DNA from: an uncultured Clostridia bacterium
Lineage (GTDB): Bacteria; Bacillota; Clostridia; Christensenellales; UBA1242
Assembly (NCBI GenBank): GCA_934777435.1
Contig: CAKVNK010000001.1
Location: 62,001 to 126,000, forward strand
Direction of reading: 5' to 3'
DNA: 64,000 nt
Shown: one piece after another, positions 1 to 8,317 of the stretch
How positions within the stretch are numbered: position 1 is the stretch's first letter
Layout: each line of letters opens with the position of its first letter
The notes under the pieces: model-generated
Told to the model about the DNA's origin: nothing
Database searches by the model: none
The model's input: the letters and a program-made list of their open reading frames with translations, nothing else
Program-made: the position numbers and the translations under genes

Positions 1-1
1 A

Positions 2-268
2 ATCAGTATGACAAATCAAATTGTAAAAAGCCGTATAGAAACGCTTGCAAAAGTGATAGGCGAAATTTTGGGTATTGACCCAGTTTTCAAAAACTATGAT
101 TTGTATTTAACTGGTGATGGCATTGCAAACTTTAAAGGCGTTAAAACCATTTTAAAGCAACAAACTGGTATGGACGTACATATTTATCAAAATCAATTTG
201 ACACTTCAAAAAATAAATTGCAAACTTCAATTCAGGGCATGATAACCTTGAACGATATGTTGGTTTAA
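2..268 (+). CDS. C-terminal end of an FtsA-like actin-family cell-division protein (partial)
   Basis: The reading frame is open to the left edge, so this is the 3' end of a longer gene. The visible part (about 88 residues) has the layout of the last third of FtsA/actin-fold ATPases: a helix like the FtsA segment before the last nucleotide loop (IVKSRIETLAKVIGEIL), then a strand-loop like the FtsA 'LTGGG...GI' motif (LYLTGDGIANFKGVKTIL), then a short strand. In FtsA the loop is usually GGG or GGA; here it is GDG, so nucleotide contacts may differ. It sits 17 bp before ftsZ, the usual ftsA position. FtsA ties FtsZ filaments to the membrane. The FtsA call is inferred from layout and neighbour; another actin-like protein is possible. 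Confidence 0.6.
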   Translation: MSMTNQIVKSRIETLAKVIGEILGIDPVFKNYDLYLTGDGIANFKGVKTILKQQTGMDVHIYQNQFDTSKNKLQTSIQGMITLNDMLV

Positions 269-285
269 ATTAAAAGGTGGGGTTT

Positions 286-1461
286 ATGGATTTATCAAAC
301 AACATTTGTAAAATTAAAGTAGTTGGCGTTGGCGGTGGTGGTAACAACGCAGTTAATCGTATGGTTAATGCTGGCATCACTGGTGCATATTTTGTTGCAG
401 TTAACACTGACCAACAAGATTTGAATATGTCCCGTGCGGACGAAACAATCCAAATTGGCAAAACATTAACAAAGGGGCTTGGTGCAGGTGCAAACCCAGA
501 CCGTGGCCGTGAAGCAGCAGAAGAAAGTGTTGAAGACCTTAAACGTATGCTTCAAGGCACAGACCTTTTGTTTATCACAGCAGGTCTTGGTGGTGGCACT
601 GGCAGTGGTGCAGCACCGGTTATTGCACGTTTGGCAAAAGAAATGGGAATTTTAACCATTGGTGTTATCACAAAACCATTTAAGTTTGAAGCACCAACAA
701 GGGCAAGAAACGCAGATAATGCGATTGATGAATTGCGTAAATATGTTGATAGTTTGGTTGTTATCCCTAACGAAAAACTTTACACAATTCTTAAAAAAGA
801 CGTGTCCTTCCTTGATTCCTTCCGCTATGCAGATGATGTGTTGCGTCAAGCAATTCAAGGTGTTAGTGAATTGATTTCTGTGCCAGGTTTGATTAACTTG
901 GACTTTGCCGATGTTTCAACCATTATGCGTGATAAAGGTATTGCACACATGGGCATTGGTAAGGGCAGAGGTGCAAACAAGACAATCGAGGCAGTGCGTC
1001 AAGCAGTTACCAGCCAACTTTTGGAAACAAGCATTGAAGGTGCAACAGGCATTTTAATTAATATCACTGGTGGCCGTGATTTAACTTTAAGCGAAGTTTA
1101 TGAAGCAGTTGACCTTGTGCGTGATGTTGCAGATAAAGACTGCAATATCATCTTTGGTGCACGTATTAATAATGACACAACAGGCGAAACAGAAATCACA
1201 GTTATCGCCACAGGCTTTGCTGACGATAAATTAAAAAAACCAGAAGCAGTGCCACAATTTAAGGATAACAGTGCAAATGTTCGTCCATTTACTGAATCGG
1301 TAAAACCACAAGATCAAGAAGAAGTAAAAGAAGAACAACATGAAGAACCTGTTAAACCTGCTGAACCAGAAGATGAAGTGCAAGATATTTCAATCAAAGC
1401 AAAAAAACCATTTTTAAGTGATGATGATTTGCCACCTTTCCTTCGCAAACTCAAAAGATAG
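286..1461 (+). CDS. ftsZ: Cell division GTPase FtsZ
   Basis: Tubulin-family GTPase that polymerises into the division ring. Visible features: the N-terminal glycine loop GVGGGGNNAVNRM (about residues 15-27), the tubulin signature GGGTGSGAAPV (about 105), the T7-loop region around NLDFADV, an acidic variable linker rich in E and P, and a C-terminal peptide DDDLPPFLRKLKR that in other FtsZ proteins binds FtsA, SepF or ZipA. The length of 391 residues is normal. I chose ATG 286 because AAAGGTGG (274-281) is then correctly spaced; an in-frame GTG at 277 lies inside that site. It follows the ftsA-like gene directly, so the two are probably cotranscribed. Confidence 0.97.
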   Translation: MDLSNNICKIKVVGVGGGGNNAVNRMVNAGITGAYFVAVNTDQQDLNMSRADETIQIGKTLTKGLGAGANPDRGREAAEESVEDLKRMLQGTDLLFITAGLGGGTGSGAAPVIARLAKEMGILTIGVITKPFKFEAPTRARNADNAIDELRKYVDSLVVIPNEKLYTILKKDVSFLDSFRYADDVLRQAIQGVSELISVPGLINLDFADVSTIMRDKGIAHMGIGKGRGANKTIEAVRQAVTSQLLETSIEGATGILINITGGRDLTLSEVYEAVDLVRDVADKDCNIIFGARINNDTTGETEITVIATGFADDKLKKPEAVPQFKDNSANVRPFTESVKPQDQEEVKEEQHEEPVKPAEPEDEVQDISIKAKKPFLSDDDLPPFLRKLKR

Positions 1462-1606
1462 AAAGTAAAGATAGAAAGTTGTGCTATTGGGTTGCTTAAA
1501 CTAGTTTATATTGCATTAAAAACTTACAAAAAGCAGGCTGATATTTACTGAACAAACATAAATTTGATTTAATTATTTGCAAGTATATTTTGAAAATCAG
1601 CAATAG

Positions 1607-1640
1607 AAAAAGAGAAGCGAAAACTTCTCTTTTTATTTTT
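1607..1640 (+). terminator. Rho-independent terminator after ftsZ, probably bidirectional
   Basis: Stem AAAAAGAGAAG (1607-1617) pairs with CTTCTCTTTTT (1624-1634) around a 6-nt loop, followed by more T. The matching A-run on the 5' side lets it also act on the minus strand, where the ABC importer operon ends about 110 bp away. Confidence 0.85.
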
Positions 1641-1749
1641 TATTAATAAATCAATTAATTTTGTTTGCGGTCAATTAAAGATTTTAACGACAGTTGATTT
1701 ATTGTGTTACAATAAACTATATTTACAAGCAAAATGAAAGTAAATCAGT

Positions 1750-2613
1750 TTATTGATATAATTTTTTAATAAATTTTTCAAACAATGCAACTGCAAAGTA
1801 CATAATCGAAGCAAGCACGCAAAGTATTACAGTTGAAGTCATAACAAGGTTTAAGTTAAACACTTGCCCACCATAGATTAACAGATAGCCAAGCCCTGCC
1901 TTGCTGACCAGATATTCGCCCATAATTGCACCAATCCAACTTAAACCAACATTGATTTTAAGTGTAGAAACAATATCTTTAATTGATGATGGCAACACAA
2001 GTTTAACAAAGATTTGCATTTTGTTAGCCCCCAGCGAACGTGTTAGGGCAATCAACTGTTTATCACAACTTGTAAATGCGTTTAAGATATTCATAATTGT
2101 TACAATCACAACAATCAAAATACACATAAACACAATAGCCTTACTGCCAGCACCAAACCAAATGATAATGATAGGTCCAAGTGCAATTTTTGGCAAACTG
2201 TTAAGCACAACTAAATAAGGTTCAAGCACACGGCGTAAAAAGTCGCTATACCACAGCAAGAAAGCCACAACAAAGCCTACACTGGTGGCAATGGCAAAGC
2301 CAATAAGCGTTTCTTTAAGCGTGATTGAAGCGTGATACCACAACTCGCCAGAACGGTGCAATTCGCCAATAGTTTTGGCAATTTTGCTTGGGCTTGAAAA
2401 GAAAAACGGACTAATAATTTCATATTTTGTAAGCAACTCCCAAGCCAAAAGCAAGCTGATAAGCAACAGAACTTGTGTGGCAACAATTATTGCTTTTGTT
2501 AAGTTGTGTTTGGCAATATATTTTTTATGTGCCACACTAAAAATAGGTTTTTGTTTGCTTAAAATGTTGTATTGCTTTGGTGGGGTAAAAATATTAATTT
2601 TTTTGTTTTTCAT
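1750..2613 (-). CDS. ABC importer permease, SsuC/TauC/ThiX type
   Basis: Membrane subunit of an ABC importer of the taurine/sulfonate/nitrate/pyrimidine-precursor family. The 287-residue protein has about six membrane segments after a basic cytoplasmic N-terminus of about 35 residues, which is longer than usual. The coupling (EAA-type) loop is visible at about residues 190-215 (LTRSLGANKMQIFVKLVLP). It is the third gene of a minus-strand operon: binding lipoprotein, ATPase, permease. Its start overlaps the ATPase end by 20 nt, suggesting coupled translation. The substrate cannot be read from the sequence: thiamine precursor, sulfonate and similar small molecules are all possible, and I see no TPP riboswitch. 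Confidence 0.85.
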   Translation of the reverse strand: MKNKKINIFTPPKQYNILSKQKPIFSVAHKKYIAKHNLTKAIIVATQVLLLISLLLAWELLTKYEIISPFFFSSPSKIAKTIGELHRSGELWYHASITLKETLIGFAIATSVGFVVAFLLWYSDFLRRVLEPYLVVLNSLPKIALGPIIIIWFGAGSKAIVFMCILIVVIVTIMNILNAFTSCDKQLIALTRSLGANKMQIFVKLVLPSSIKDIVSTLKINVGLSWIGAIMGEYLVSKAGLGYLLIYGGQVFNLNLVMTSTVILCVLASIMYFAVALFEKFIKKLYQ

Positions 2614-3454
2614 CTTGAATTTCCTGCCAAATTAAGTCAAACATTCGTTTTGCTTGTGCTGTTTTACGCCTTTCAAATGGGGTGATGCCTGCGTCAAAAT
2701 TTAAATTATGCACAGCTTTGACCTTGCCAGGGCGGGCGGACAGCACTATTATTTTATCACTCATACTTATTGCTTCCTGAATATCGTGGGTAACAAGTAT
2801 GGCGGTTTTCTTTTCTTTTTTTATTATTTCAAAAATATGGTCGCATAACTCTAAACGTGTTTGATAGTCTAACGCACTGAAAGGTTCATCTAGCAACAAC
2901 AATGCTGGTTTAAGGGCAAGTGTGCGTATCAATGCAACACGCTGACGCATACCACCGCTAAGTTCGTGTGGGTGTTTTTTTAAAAATTCTGCAATACCAT
3001 ATTTTTTAGCAAGTTCAACGGCATATGCCTTGCGTTCGGCGGTGTTTTTGTGCTTTATTTCAAGGCCAAAATATATGTTTTTTTCAATGGTTCGCCAAGG
3101 CAACAGATTGTCACGTTGGAACATATATCCGCACAAATCTTCTTTAACATTTGGCGTTTTTCCGTCAACTATAATTTCACCACTTGTTGGCTTAATAAGC
3201 CCAGCCACAAGTGATAATATTGTGGTTTTTCCGCAACCAGAAGGTCCAACAATCGCCACAAATTCGTGATTTTTTATGTTAAAACTAACATCTTTTAACG
3301 CATAAGTTTCACTGTTTAAACTTTGGTAAATCAAATTTAAATCTTTAACTTCAACAAGATTGTTTTTATTCATTTGATTGTTGTTGGCAGAAAGTTTGCT
3401 GTTTTCCGCCACCAAATTTAATTTGTTTGAGTTCTGTTTAGTTGAATTTACCAC
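2594..3454 (-). CDS. ABC importer ATP-binding protein, SsuB/TauB type
   Basis: Cytoplasmic ATPase subunit of the importer. Walker A is GPSGCGKTT (about residue 70), the Q-loop is MFQRDNLLPW, the signature is LSGGMRQRV, Walker B is ALLLLDEPFSALD, and the H-loop is LVTHD. The order and the 'RDNLLPW' sequence are typical of the nitrate/sulfonate/taurine class. The GTG start shares its first base with the stop codon of the upstream lipoprotein gene (TAGTG), implying translational coupling. An internal ATG about 27 codons in (near 3373) begins at the conserved core and is an alternative start; the extra N-terminal segment is Asn-rich and not part of the family core. Confidence 0.88.
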   Translation of the reverse strand: MVNSTKQNSNKLNLVAENSKLSANNNQMNKNNLVEVKDLNLIYQSLNSETYALKDVSFNIKNHEFVAIVGPSGCGKTTILSLVAGLIKPTSGEIIVDGKTPNVKEDLCGYMFQRDNLLPWRTIEKNIYFGLEIKHKNTAERKAYAVELAKKYGIAEFLKKHPHELSGGMRQRVALIRTLALKPALLLLDEPFSALDYQTRLELCDHIFEIIKKEKKTAILVTHDIQEAISMSDKIIVLSARPGKVKAVHNLNFDAGITPFERRKTAQAKRMFDLIWQEIQDEKQKN

Positions 3455-4482
3455 TATTTTTCAACTTCGCTTGCATAACTGGTGTTAACCGCAGTTGACC
3501 ATCCAACACGGCCGTTAAGTTCACCAGCACCATCAATGATATCCAACATCAAGTTCCAAGAAGATTCTTTAAGCACAAAACTGCTTGCATATGCACCGAT
3601 GCGGATATAGTTTTTAACTGACGCCAAAATCAAAGCATCACTGGTTGTTGTAAATGATGGTTTAAGGGCAGAAAGAATATTTGCATCGTTTTGTAAATTG
3701 TTTGCACCAATCAAATAGTTATAACCTTTTTTAAGTGCACGCATAAATTTTGCAATCTTTGTTCCGTTTTTGTTTAGATAATCATTCGTTGCAACAAAGC
3801 AAGTGTAAGGCACATCTTTTACTTCATCTCCAAGGGCAGACACAATGTTGCCAGTGCCATCAAATTCGCATTGACTTGCAATAGGGTCAAACATAGTGCA
3901 ATAATCGCCAGTGCCAGCAATAAATGATGAACTGGTCAAATTGAACGCAATGGTTGTATCTAAAATTGTGTCCACATTTTCGCCAAGTTCAGCACCAGGT
4001 TTTAAGTTATGTTGCTTTAAAATGTACTCAAGTGTCATGGCTGGCATACCGCCTTTACGCCCAGCAATAATGCGTTTACCTTTAAGGTTTTGCCAATCAA
4101 AGTTAGGCTCTGCATTTCTGCCAACAAGGAAAGAGCCATCACAAGCGGTCAACTGTGCAAAAATAACAGGTGCATTTTGCATACCATTGTTACGCACATA
4201 AACCGCACTTTCAGGACCCATAAGCCCAATATCTGCATTATTAGAGATAAGGCTGGTCATAACAGTGTCGCTTCCGCCAGCGTTAGTAAGCTCAATTTTA
4301 AGCCCTTCATCTTCAAAATAGCCATTATTCATGGCAGCGTAAAGTGGGGCATAAAAAATTGAGTGTGTAACTTCACTGATACGCAAAACATTGTCATCCT
4401 TCTTTTTGCAGCCAACGCCAGTTAACATAACGGCAAAAACTGACATTATGGCAACAAGCAAAATAGAAATTTTTTTCATCAA
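3454..4482 (-). CDS. ABC importer substrate-binding lipoprotein (NMT1/THI5-SsuA-like)
   Basis: Extracytoplasmic binding protein. Its N-terminus is a lipoprotein signal: KK, then a hydrophobic stretch, then a lipobox-like LTGVGC with Cys at about residue 25, followed by charged residues. The mature part starts RISEVTHSIFYAPLYAAMNNG, which resembles the NMT1/SsuA family opening where a short motif contacts the ligand; the GYFEDEGL segment is also typical. A good Shine-Dalgarno (AAAAGGAGAA, read on the minus strand) precedes the ATG. First gene of the operon with the ATPase and permease. Ligand unknown. Confidence 0.85.
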   Translation of the reverse strand: MMKKISILLVAIMSVFAVMLTGVGCKKKDDNVLRISEVTHSIFYAPLYAAMNNGYFEDEGLKIELTNAGGSDTVMTSLISNNADIGLMGPESAVYVRNNGMQNAPVIFAQLTACDGSFLVGRNAEPNFDWQNLKGKRIIAGRKGGMPAMTLEYILKQHNLKPGAELGENVDTILDTTIAFNLTSSSFIAGTGDYCTMFDPIASQCEFDGTGNIVSALGDEVKDVPYTCFVATNDYLNKNGTKIAKFMRALKKGYNYLIGANNLQNDANILSALKPSFTTTSDALILASVKNYIRIGAYASSFVLKESSWNLMLDIIDGAGELNGRVGWSTAVNTSYASEVEK

Positions 4483-4528
4483 TTCTCCTTTTTGGAAGGT
4501 TTATAGTGGTTTAATGCTTCCATATCTC

Positions 4529-4557
4529 ATTGTATGTGCTGGGGCGGTTTTTGTTAA
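4529..4557 (-). promoter_or_regulatory. Sigma-A-like promoter of the ABC importer operon
   Basis: On the minus strand TTAACA (4557-4552), a 17-bp spacer and TACAAT (4534-4529) lie about 45 bp before the lipoprotein start. Confidence 0.55.
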
Positions 4558-4594
4558 AATTTCAGTTAAATAACGTAATCTGCCAGTTAATTAT

Positions 4595-4623
4595 TTGCTA
4601 GAATTTTGCTTTTGTGCTACAAT
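4595..4623 (+). promoter_or_regulatory. Sigma-A promoter with extended -10 (gene at 4674)
   Basis: TTGCTA (4595-4600), 17-bp spacer, TACAAT (4618-4623), with TGC just before the -10 box. A short leader with AGAGG precedes the ATG. Confidence 0.75.
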
Positions 4624-4673
4624 GCGGATAATCTAGAAATAAAATTAAAATAAATTTTCATTTAGAGGTTAGC

Positions 4674-5195
4674 ATGAAAAAAGATACATATTTTAAACTT
4701 ATATTTGCCATAGAAATGGCTTTGTTGCCACTTGCTATATTTGCAAAAATGTTTTTGCCAGTGTGGTCAGTTGGCTTGTTTGTAGCAGGTATTTTACTTT
4801 GTAAAATTTGGCGTGAAATCTTTCGTAATAGATTAAGCAAATTGCAAACAATAGTTAGCATTATCGCAAACATTGCAACCAGCACAATTTTGTTTGCTTT
4901 ATTTATGAATATGGGCATTTTAAACATTGCTATCGGCGTTATTGCAATCATTGCCATTGCAACAAAATCAATATTTGAATACATTATGTTTAATTCAGAG
5001 TTGCCAGAATTTATTGACGCTGTTGCATATTGTAGCATTTTGTTTGAGTGCTTAACATTATTTTCAATGACATTTGCTTACGCTAACGGCACATTGCTTT
5101 CAATTTGCTCAATCGCATGCATTTTGACCGCTGTTGTGTATGTGGGGTATGTAATTTATTGGCTTATAAAAAATATGCCTAAAAAATCACGTTAA
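4674..5195 (+). CDS. Unknown integral membrane protein (173 aa)
   Basis: I do not recognise a family. The protein is almost entirely hydrophobic, with about five to six membrane segments separated by very short loops (for example residues 8-26, 30-45, 62-80, 82-103, 120-140, 145-165), and a basic C-terminus (NMPKKSR). It has its own promoter and a Shine-Dalgarno AGAGG 6 nt before the start. It opens a run of three small membrane-protein genes (4674, 5314, 6374) with a methyltransferase gene between the last two. No function is assigned. Confidence 0.7.
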   Translation: MKKDTYFKLIFAIEMALLPLAIFAKMFLPVWSVGLFVAGILLCKIWREIFRNRLSKLQTIVSIIANIATSTILFALFMNMGILNIAIGVIAIIAIATKSIFEYIMFNSELPEFIDAVAYCSILFECLTLFSMTFAYANGTLLSICSIACILTAVVYVGYVIYWLIKNMPKKSR

Positions 5196-5209
5196 ACTTA
5201 AAATCTATA

Positions 5210-5238
5210 TTGACAACAAAAAAACATTGTGCTATCAT
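5210..5238 (+). promoter_or_regulatory. Strong sigma-A promoter (gene at 5314)
   Basis: TTGACA (5210-5215), 17-bp spacer ending in TGC (extended -10), TATCAT (5233-5238). Confidence 0.85.
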
Positions 5239-5313
5239 AAAGGCAGATAAAACAGGCAACAACCAACATTAAAAGTGTTTAATCATAGTTGTTACCAGAA
5301 AGTAGGAGAGATT

Positions 5314-5571
5314 ATGTCAACATTATTATCATTTGTTAGTGTTTGGGAATTTTTGTTAAGATACACCGTTATTTCAGGTATGGTGGTTGCAGCAATCGGT
5401 GTTGCAATTTGTATGCTTGCAAAACGTATTACTGTGGCAAAACGTCACACAGATGACTTGCCTAAAAACGATAAACTTTATCAAGGTCTTATGCTCACAG
5501 GTGTATGCCTTATCTTGTTAGGTTTAATTTTAATTGCTTTGCCTATTGAAACAACTTTCTATAAAGGTTAA
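5314..5571 (+). CDS. Unknown small membrane protein (85 aa)
   Basis: Two predicted membrane helices (about residues 12-37 and 57-77) joined by a charged loop with KRITVAKRHTDDLPKND. I chose ATG 5314 because AGTAGGAGAG lies just upstream at 5301-5310; a more distant GTG (5275) would add 13 residues with no ribosome site. It has a strong promoter of its own and ends one base before the methyltransferase start, so the two are probably cotranscribed. No family recognised. Confidence 0.7.
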   Translation: MSTLLSFVSVWEFLLRYTVISGMVVAAIGVAICMLAKRITVAKRHTDDLPKNDKLYQGLMLTGVCLILLGLILIALPIETTFYKG

Positions 5572-5572
5572 T

Positions 5573-6175
5573 ATGCAACATTATTTTATTGATAAACAAC
5601 ACGTTGAATCAGATTTCTTTGATTTTAACGACCAAGTTTTAGGATTGAATTTATGCTTTCGCAGTTGCGACAGCATTTTTTCTAAAAACAGAATAGACGA
5701 TGGTAGCCGAACATTGCTTGAAACCATTGCAAAAAAATGTACACTTTCTGGCAACTGCCTTGACCTTGGTTGTGGGCTAGGTGTGATTGGTATTTCACTT
5801 GCAAAAAAATTCAACTTGAATTTTGATATGGTTGATATTAACGGCACAGCAGTCAAATTAAGCCGTCAAAACACAATTATAAACAATGTTCAACGCCAAA
5901 CCAAGGTGTTTGAAAGTGATGGCTTTTCTAACGTTAGTGCGATGTATGATAATATTATCACAAATCCACCAATAAAAACTGGCAAAACATTGTTGTTTAA
6001 CCTTATGGACGGAGCATATCATCATTTGAATACAAATGGTCAACTAATATTAGTTATACGCAAAGACCATGGTATGGAAAGCCTTAAAAAGCATTTGATT
6101 GAACTTTTTGGTAATTGTGAAATTATTGAACGCAACAAAGGTTATTATATTTTAAAGTCAATTAAAAATAATTAA
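5573..6175 (+). CDS. Class I SAM-dependent methyltransferase, RsmC/MTS type
   Basis: A 200-residue Rossmann-fold methyltransferase. Motif I is LDLGCGLGVIGISLAK (about residues 62-77), the acidic end of strand 2 is FDMVDINGTAV, and motif IV is the N6/N2-guanine type ITNPPIKTGK (about 126-135). This NPP motif places it with the RsmC/RlmG-like rRNA guanine-N2 methyltransferases; in Firmicutes single-domain members are common and their target is often unproven. ATG 5573 is preferred: AAAGG at 5563-5567 is well placed, and the longer frame from 5534 would overlap the upstream gene. Confidence 0.82.
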   Translation: MQHYFIDKQHVESDFFDFNDQVLGLNLCFRSCDSIFSKNRIDDGSRTLLETIAKKCTLSGNCLDLGCGLGVIGISLAKKFNLNFDMVDINGTAVKLSRQNTIINNVQRQTKVFESDGFSNVSAMYDNIITNPPIKTGKTLLFNLMDGAYHHLNTNGQLILVIRKDHGMESLKKHLIELFGNCEIIERNKGYYILKSIKNN

Positions 6176-6319
6176 TATAAAATAGGTTAGAACTTACAAA
6201 TCAAAAACAAAAAATAAAAGCCTTACAAAATTGCAATGCCTTAAATATGGTAGGCAAATTTATGTAGGGTGTTTTTTATTGCAAAAAATAACAAATTTTG
6301 CCATTTTTAGCATATTCTT

Positions 6320-6348
6320 TTGACAAGTAAACATAAATTTATTATGAT
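6320..6348 (+). promoter_or_regulatory. Strong sigma-A promoter (gene at 6374)
   Basis: TTGACA (6320-6325), exact 17-bp spacer, TATGAT (6343-6348), followed by the ribosome site AAAGGAGGG. Confidence 0.85.
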
Positions 6349-6373
6349 ATTTCTATCATAAAAGGAGGGAATT

Positions 6374-6871
6374 ATGAAAAAATGGTTAGGGATGGTAAGT
6401 TCAGCAGTAATGGGCGTGCTTGCATTTGTGTTCTTAGCAATCGGAAACTTCTTCACTAAAATAACTATGGGTGGAACATCTGAAAGCGAAACAATTTCGG
6501 GCTATAAACTTATCAAAGAAACAACTGAAAATGCACCAAAAGGTTTTGGACTTTACAAAGCGTTCACAATTATTATGATTATTGTGGCAGTTTTGTTGCT
6601 TGTATGGGCAGTTGTTATGTTGCTTAACAATTTAAATGTGCTTAAACTTAAGTTTAATTTAAATCTTGTTAACACAATCCTTCTTGTTGTTTTTGCAGTA
6701 GTAGTGCTTGTTGCGTTCATTGCTTTGATTGTTATGGGCGTTGATACATCAACAAGTGCAATGGGTATGAAACTTTCTGCTGGTCCAGCAGTCGGCGCAT
6801 ACCTTAACCTTGTGCTTGCTCTTGCAGCATGTGCAGGCGGTGTTGTTGCTTTAGTTAAGAAAAAAGCATAA
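6374..6871 (+). CDS. Unknown membrane protein, four helices (165 aa)
   Basis: Four membrane segments are visible (about residues 6-28, 63-83, 98-122 and 140-160), with a polar exterior-type loop of about 30 residues after the first. The Shine-Dalgarno AAAGGAGGG is close to the full anti-16S complement, the promoter is near consensus and a terminator follows at once, so this is a monocistronic, potentially highly expressed gene. It ends in VKKKA. No family recognised. Confidence 0.75.
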   Translation: MKKWLGMVSSAVMGVLAFVFLAIGNFFTKITMGGTSESETISGYKLIKETTENAPKGFGLYKAFTIIMIIVAVLLLVWAVVMLLNNLNVLKLKFNLNLVNTILLVVFAVVVLVAFIALIVMGVDTSTSAMGMKLSAGPAVGAYLNLVLALAACAGGVVALVKKKA

Positions 6872-6913
6872 AACAGTTTAAAATTGTTAAAAAACACAAA
6901 CAACAAACAAATT

Positions 6914-6941
6914 AACACCACATTTTTGTGGTGTTTTTTGT
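6914..6941 (+). terminator. Rho-independent terminator
   Basis: AACACCACA (6914-6922), TTTT loop, TGTGGTGTT (6927-6935), then a T-run. It is nearly symmetric and could also stop a transcript from the minus strand. Confidence 0.88.
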
Positions 6942-7022
6942 GTTTATTTTTTAACGTAAATTAATGTTTTGAATTAATACTTTTCGTAAAAAATATGGTT
7001 TAGAACAAAACAAATTGTTGAA

Positions 7023-7229
7023 TTAATTTGTTAGCAAAAGTGTTTGCTGTGTCTGTTGCAAACGATTGTTGATTGCTGTGCCAATTTGACAACGATAATT
7101 TACACTCCAATCAAAACAGTTGCAGTTGCAAGGGTTGTAACTGCCATAAATTGTGCTGGAAAGCGGCAAACTTAAATTGCTGGCGTTTACAAAATCATAA
7201 CAACCAGACCTAAAATAAAAATAATACAT
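7023..7229 (-). CDS. Candidate small Cys/Asn-rich protein (68 aa)
   Basis: A minus-strand frame of 68 codons in an otherwise empty 550-bp gap. Support: a well-placed AAGGTG 6 nt before the ATG (read on the minus strand), and an unusual composition with five cysteines including an NPCNCNCF cluster and many Tyr/Asn, unlike an antisense shadow because nothing is coded opposite it. The symmetric terminator at 6914-6941 would end it. Against it: no clear promoter and no recognised family. Confidence 0.35.
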   Translation of the reverse strand: MYYFYFRSGCYDFVNASNLSLPLSSTIYGSYNPCNCNCFDWSVNYRCQIGTAINNRLQQTQQTLLLTN

Positions 7230-7424
7230 AATTCACCTTAATTCAGTTTATGCAGTGCAACATAGATTGTTAAAATTGCATAAACGTAAGGCAACAAATG
7301 TTCATAATTGAACTTGTAATTTCACTAAAAAATAACAAAATAAACCTATATTTTTGATAATTTAATTGTTTTAAAAAGTCATCACAAATATTTACATTTT
7401 TTTTAAAACATAAACTTAAAATTA
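7230..7424. other. AT-rich intergenic region, no gene seen
   Basis: Between the candidate small minus-strand gene and the ytxC-like gene. I find no convincing promoter, RNA gene or open frame. The ytxC-like start has no clear Shine-Dalgarno; a TTTACA (7391-7396) is present but lacks a well-spaced -10. Confidence 0.4.
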
Positions 7425-8261
7425 ATGAGTAAATTTAAAGTTTGTGCATATGATAGGTTAGAGGTAAATATGCGAGAGATAGCCTTGGCTGCTCAACTTA
7501 AAAATAAATCAATCATTGAATATTTGTATGCAAATGTTAAATCTAAAATTGATTTTTGCAAAACCATTTTAACTTGTTATAATGACAGCAATTTTGCATA
7601 CCTTCTTTTTGCGTGTGACGAAGCATTTATCGCCCCTTGTGAGCAAATTTTAAGCGATATTATCATTGAATATATTGAATCGGTTTATAAGGTTAATTAT
7701 CTAACAGAAAAAATCAAAAATCCGCTTTGTGATAGCCTTACTTTCACTGCCTATATTAAGGTTCTGGCGTTGTTTGATAAATCTACTGACGAATCGGCAT
7801 TAAAAAACATTATGTGTTTTAATCAATCTTTTGCCGAGGCAGGGCAAACAATTTCAGCCAACGAAACATTACACCTAGATTCTTTTTTTGAATTTAGGTT
7901 AAATCCACTTAAAAAGCACTGGGACAATCTTGCCGAACTCAGCAGTGATAATATCATGTTGTTTAACTCTGGCACTTTTGTGGACGTTATCCGCTTTTTG
8001 ATTAACACCATGGATAATTTGGTATATAAAATCAAAGTAGTGATAAATGGTGACCATTATTGCATTTACAATATGAAAAACAAAAATGCAAGGGTAAAAA
8101 AGATTGCAGAGTGCAACAATTCAGTGGACTTTATCACAAATGTGCTTAATAGTTGCCCTAATTATATTGACGTCTATTTAAACACAGGGGCAGAGTGCGA
8201 AGCGGTCAGTTTTTTAAGCAACATATTTTCAAACCGCCTTAAAGTTTACACAAAATGTTAA
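7425..8261 (+). CDS. ytxC: Putative sporulation protein, YtxC-like
   Basis: A 278-residue protein without signal peptide or membrane segment. The call rests on position and size: ytxC lies directly upstream of thrS in Bacillus and many Clostridia and codes for a 280-300-residue protein of unknown biochemical role. Here thrS follows with only its T-box leader between. Within the protein, the C-terminal half (FVDVIRFLINTMDNLV, about 190-205) fits the helical part seen in that family, but similarity could not be tested. No strong ribosome site is visible before the ATG, so expression may be low. Confidence 0.6.
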   Translation: MSKFKVCAYDRLEVNMREIALAAQLKNKSIIEYLYANVKSKIDFCKTILTCYNDSNFAYLLFACDEAFIAPCEQILSDIIIEYIESVYKVNYLTEKIKNPLCDSLTFTAYIKVLALFDKSTDESALKNIMCFNQSFAEAGQTISANETLHLDSFFEFRLNPLKKHWDNLAELSSDNIMLFNSGTFVDVIRFLINTMDNLVYKIKVVINGDHYCIYNMKNKNARVKKIAECNNSVDFITNVLNSCPNYIDVYLNTGAECEAVSFLSNIFSNRLKVYTKC

Positions 8262-8279
8262 AAAAAATTGCAAAAATTG

Positions 8280-8308
8280 TTGACTTAATGATGTTTCCGT
8301 TTTAAAAT
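8280..8308 (+). promoter_or_regulatory. Promoter of the thrS T-box transcript
   Basis: TTGACT (8280-8285), 17-bp spacer, TAAAAT (8303-8308). A TATAAT at 8308-8313 is also present but 22 bp from the -35 box. Confidence 0.65.
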
Positions 8309-8317
8309 ATAATTAAC

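Noticed and set aside
277..285. GTG 277 as the ftsZ start
   Set aside because: It lies in the AAAGGTGG ribosome site that serves ATG 286.
652..858. Frames opposite or out of phase within ftsZ
   Set aside because: Lie fully inside a certain gene with no ribosome site; the same reasoning removes most overlapping frames across the window.
4483..4673. TPP riboswitch before the NMT1/THI5-like importer
   Set aside because: I looked on the minus strand for the conserved CUGAGA and ACC-CUGAUCUGG parts and did not find them; only a plain promoter and a short leader are seen.
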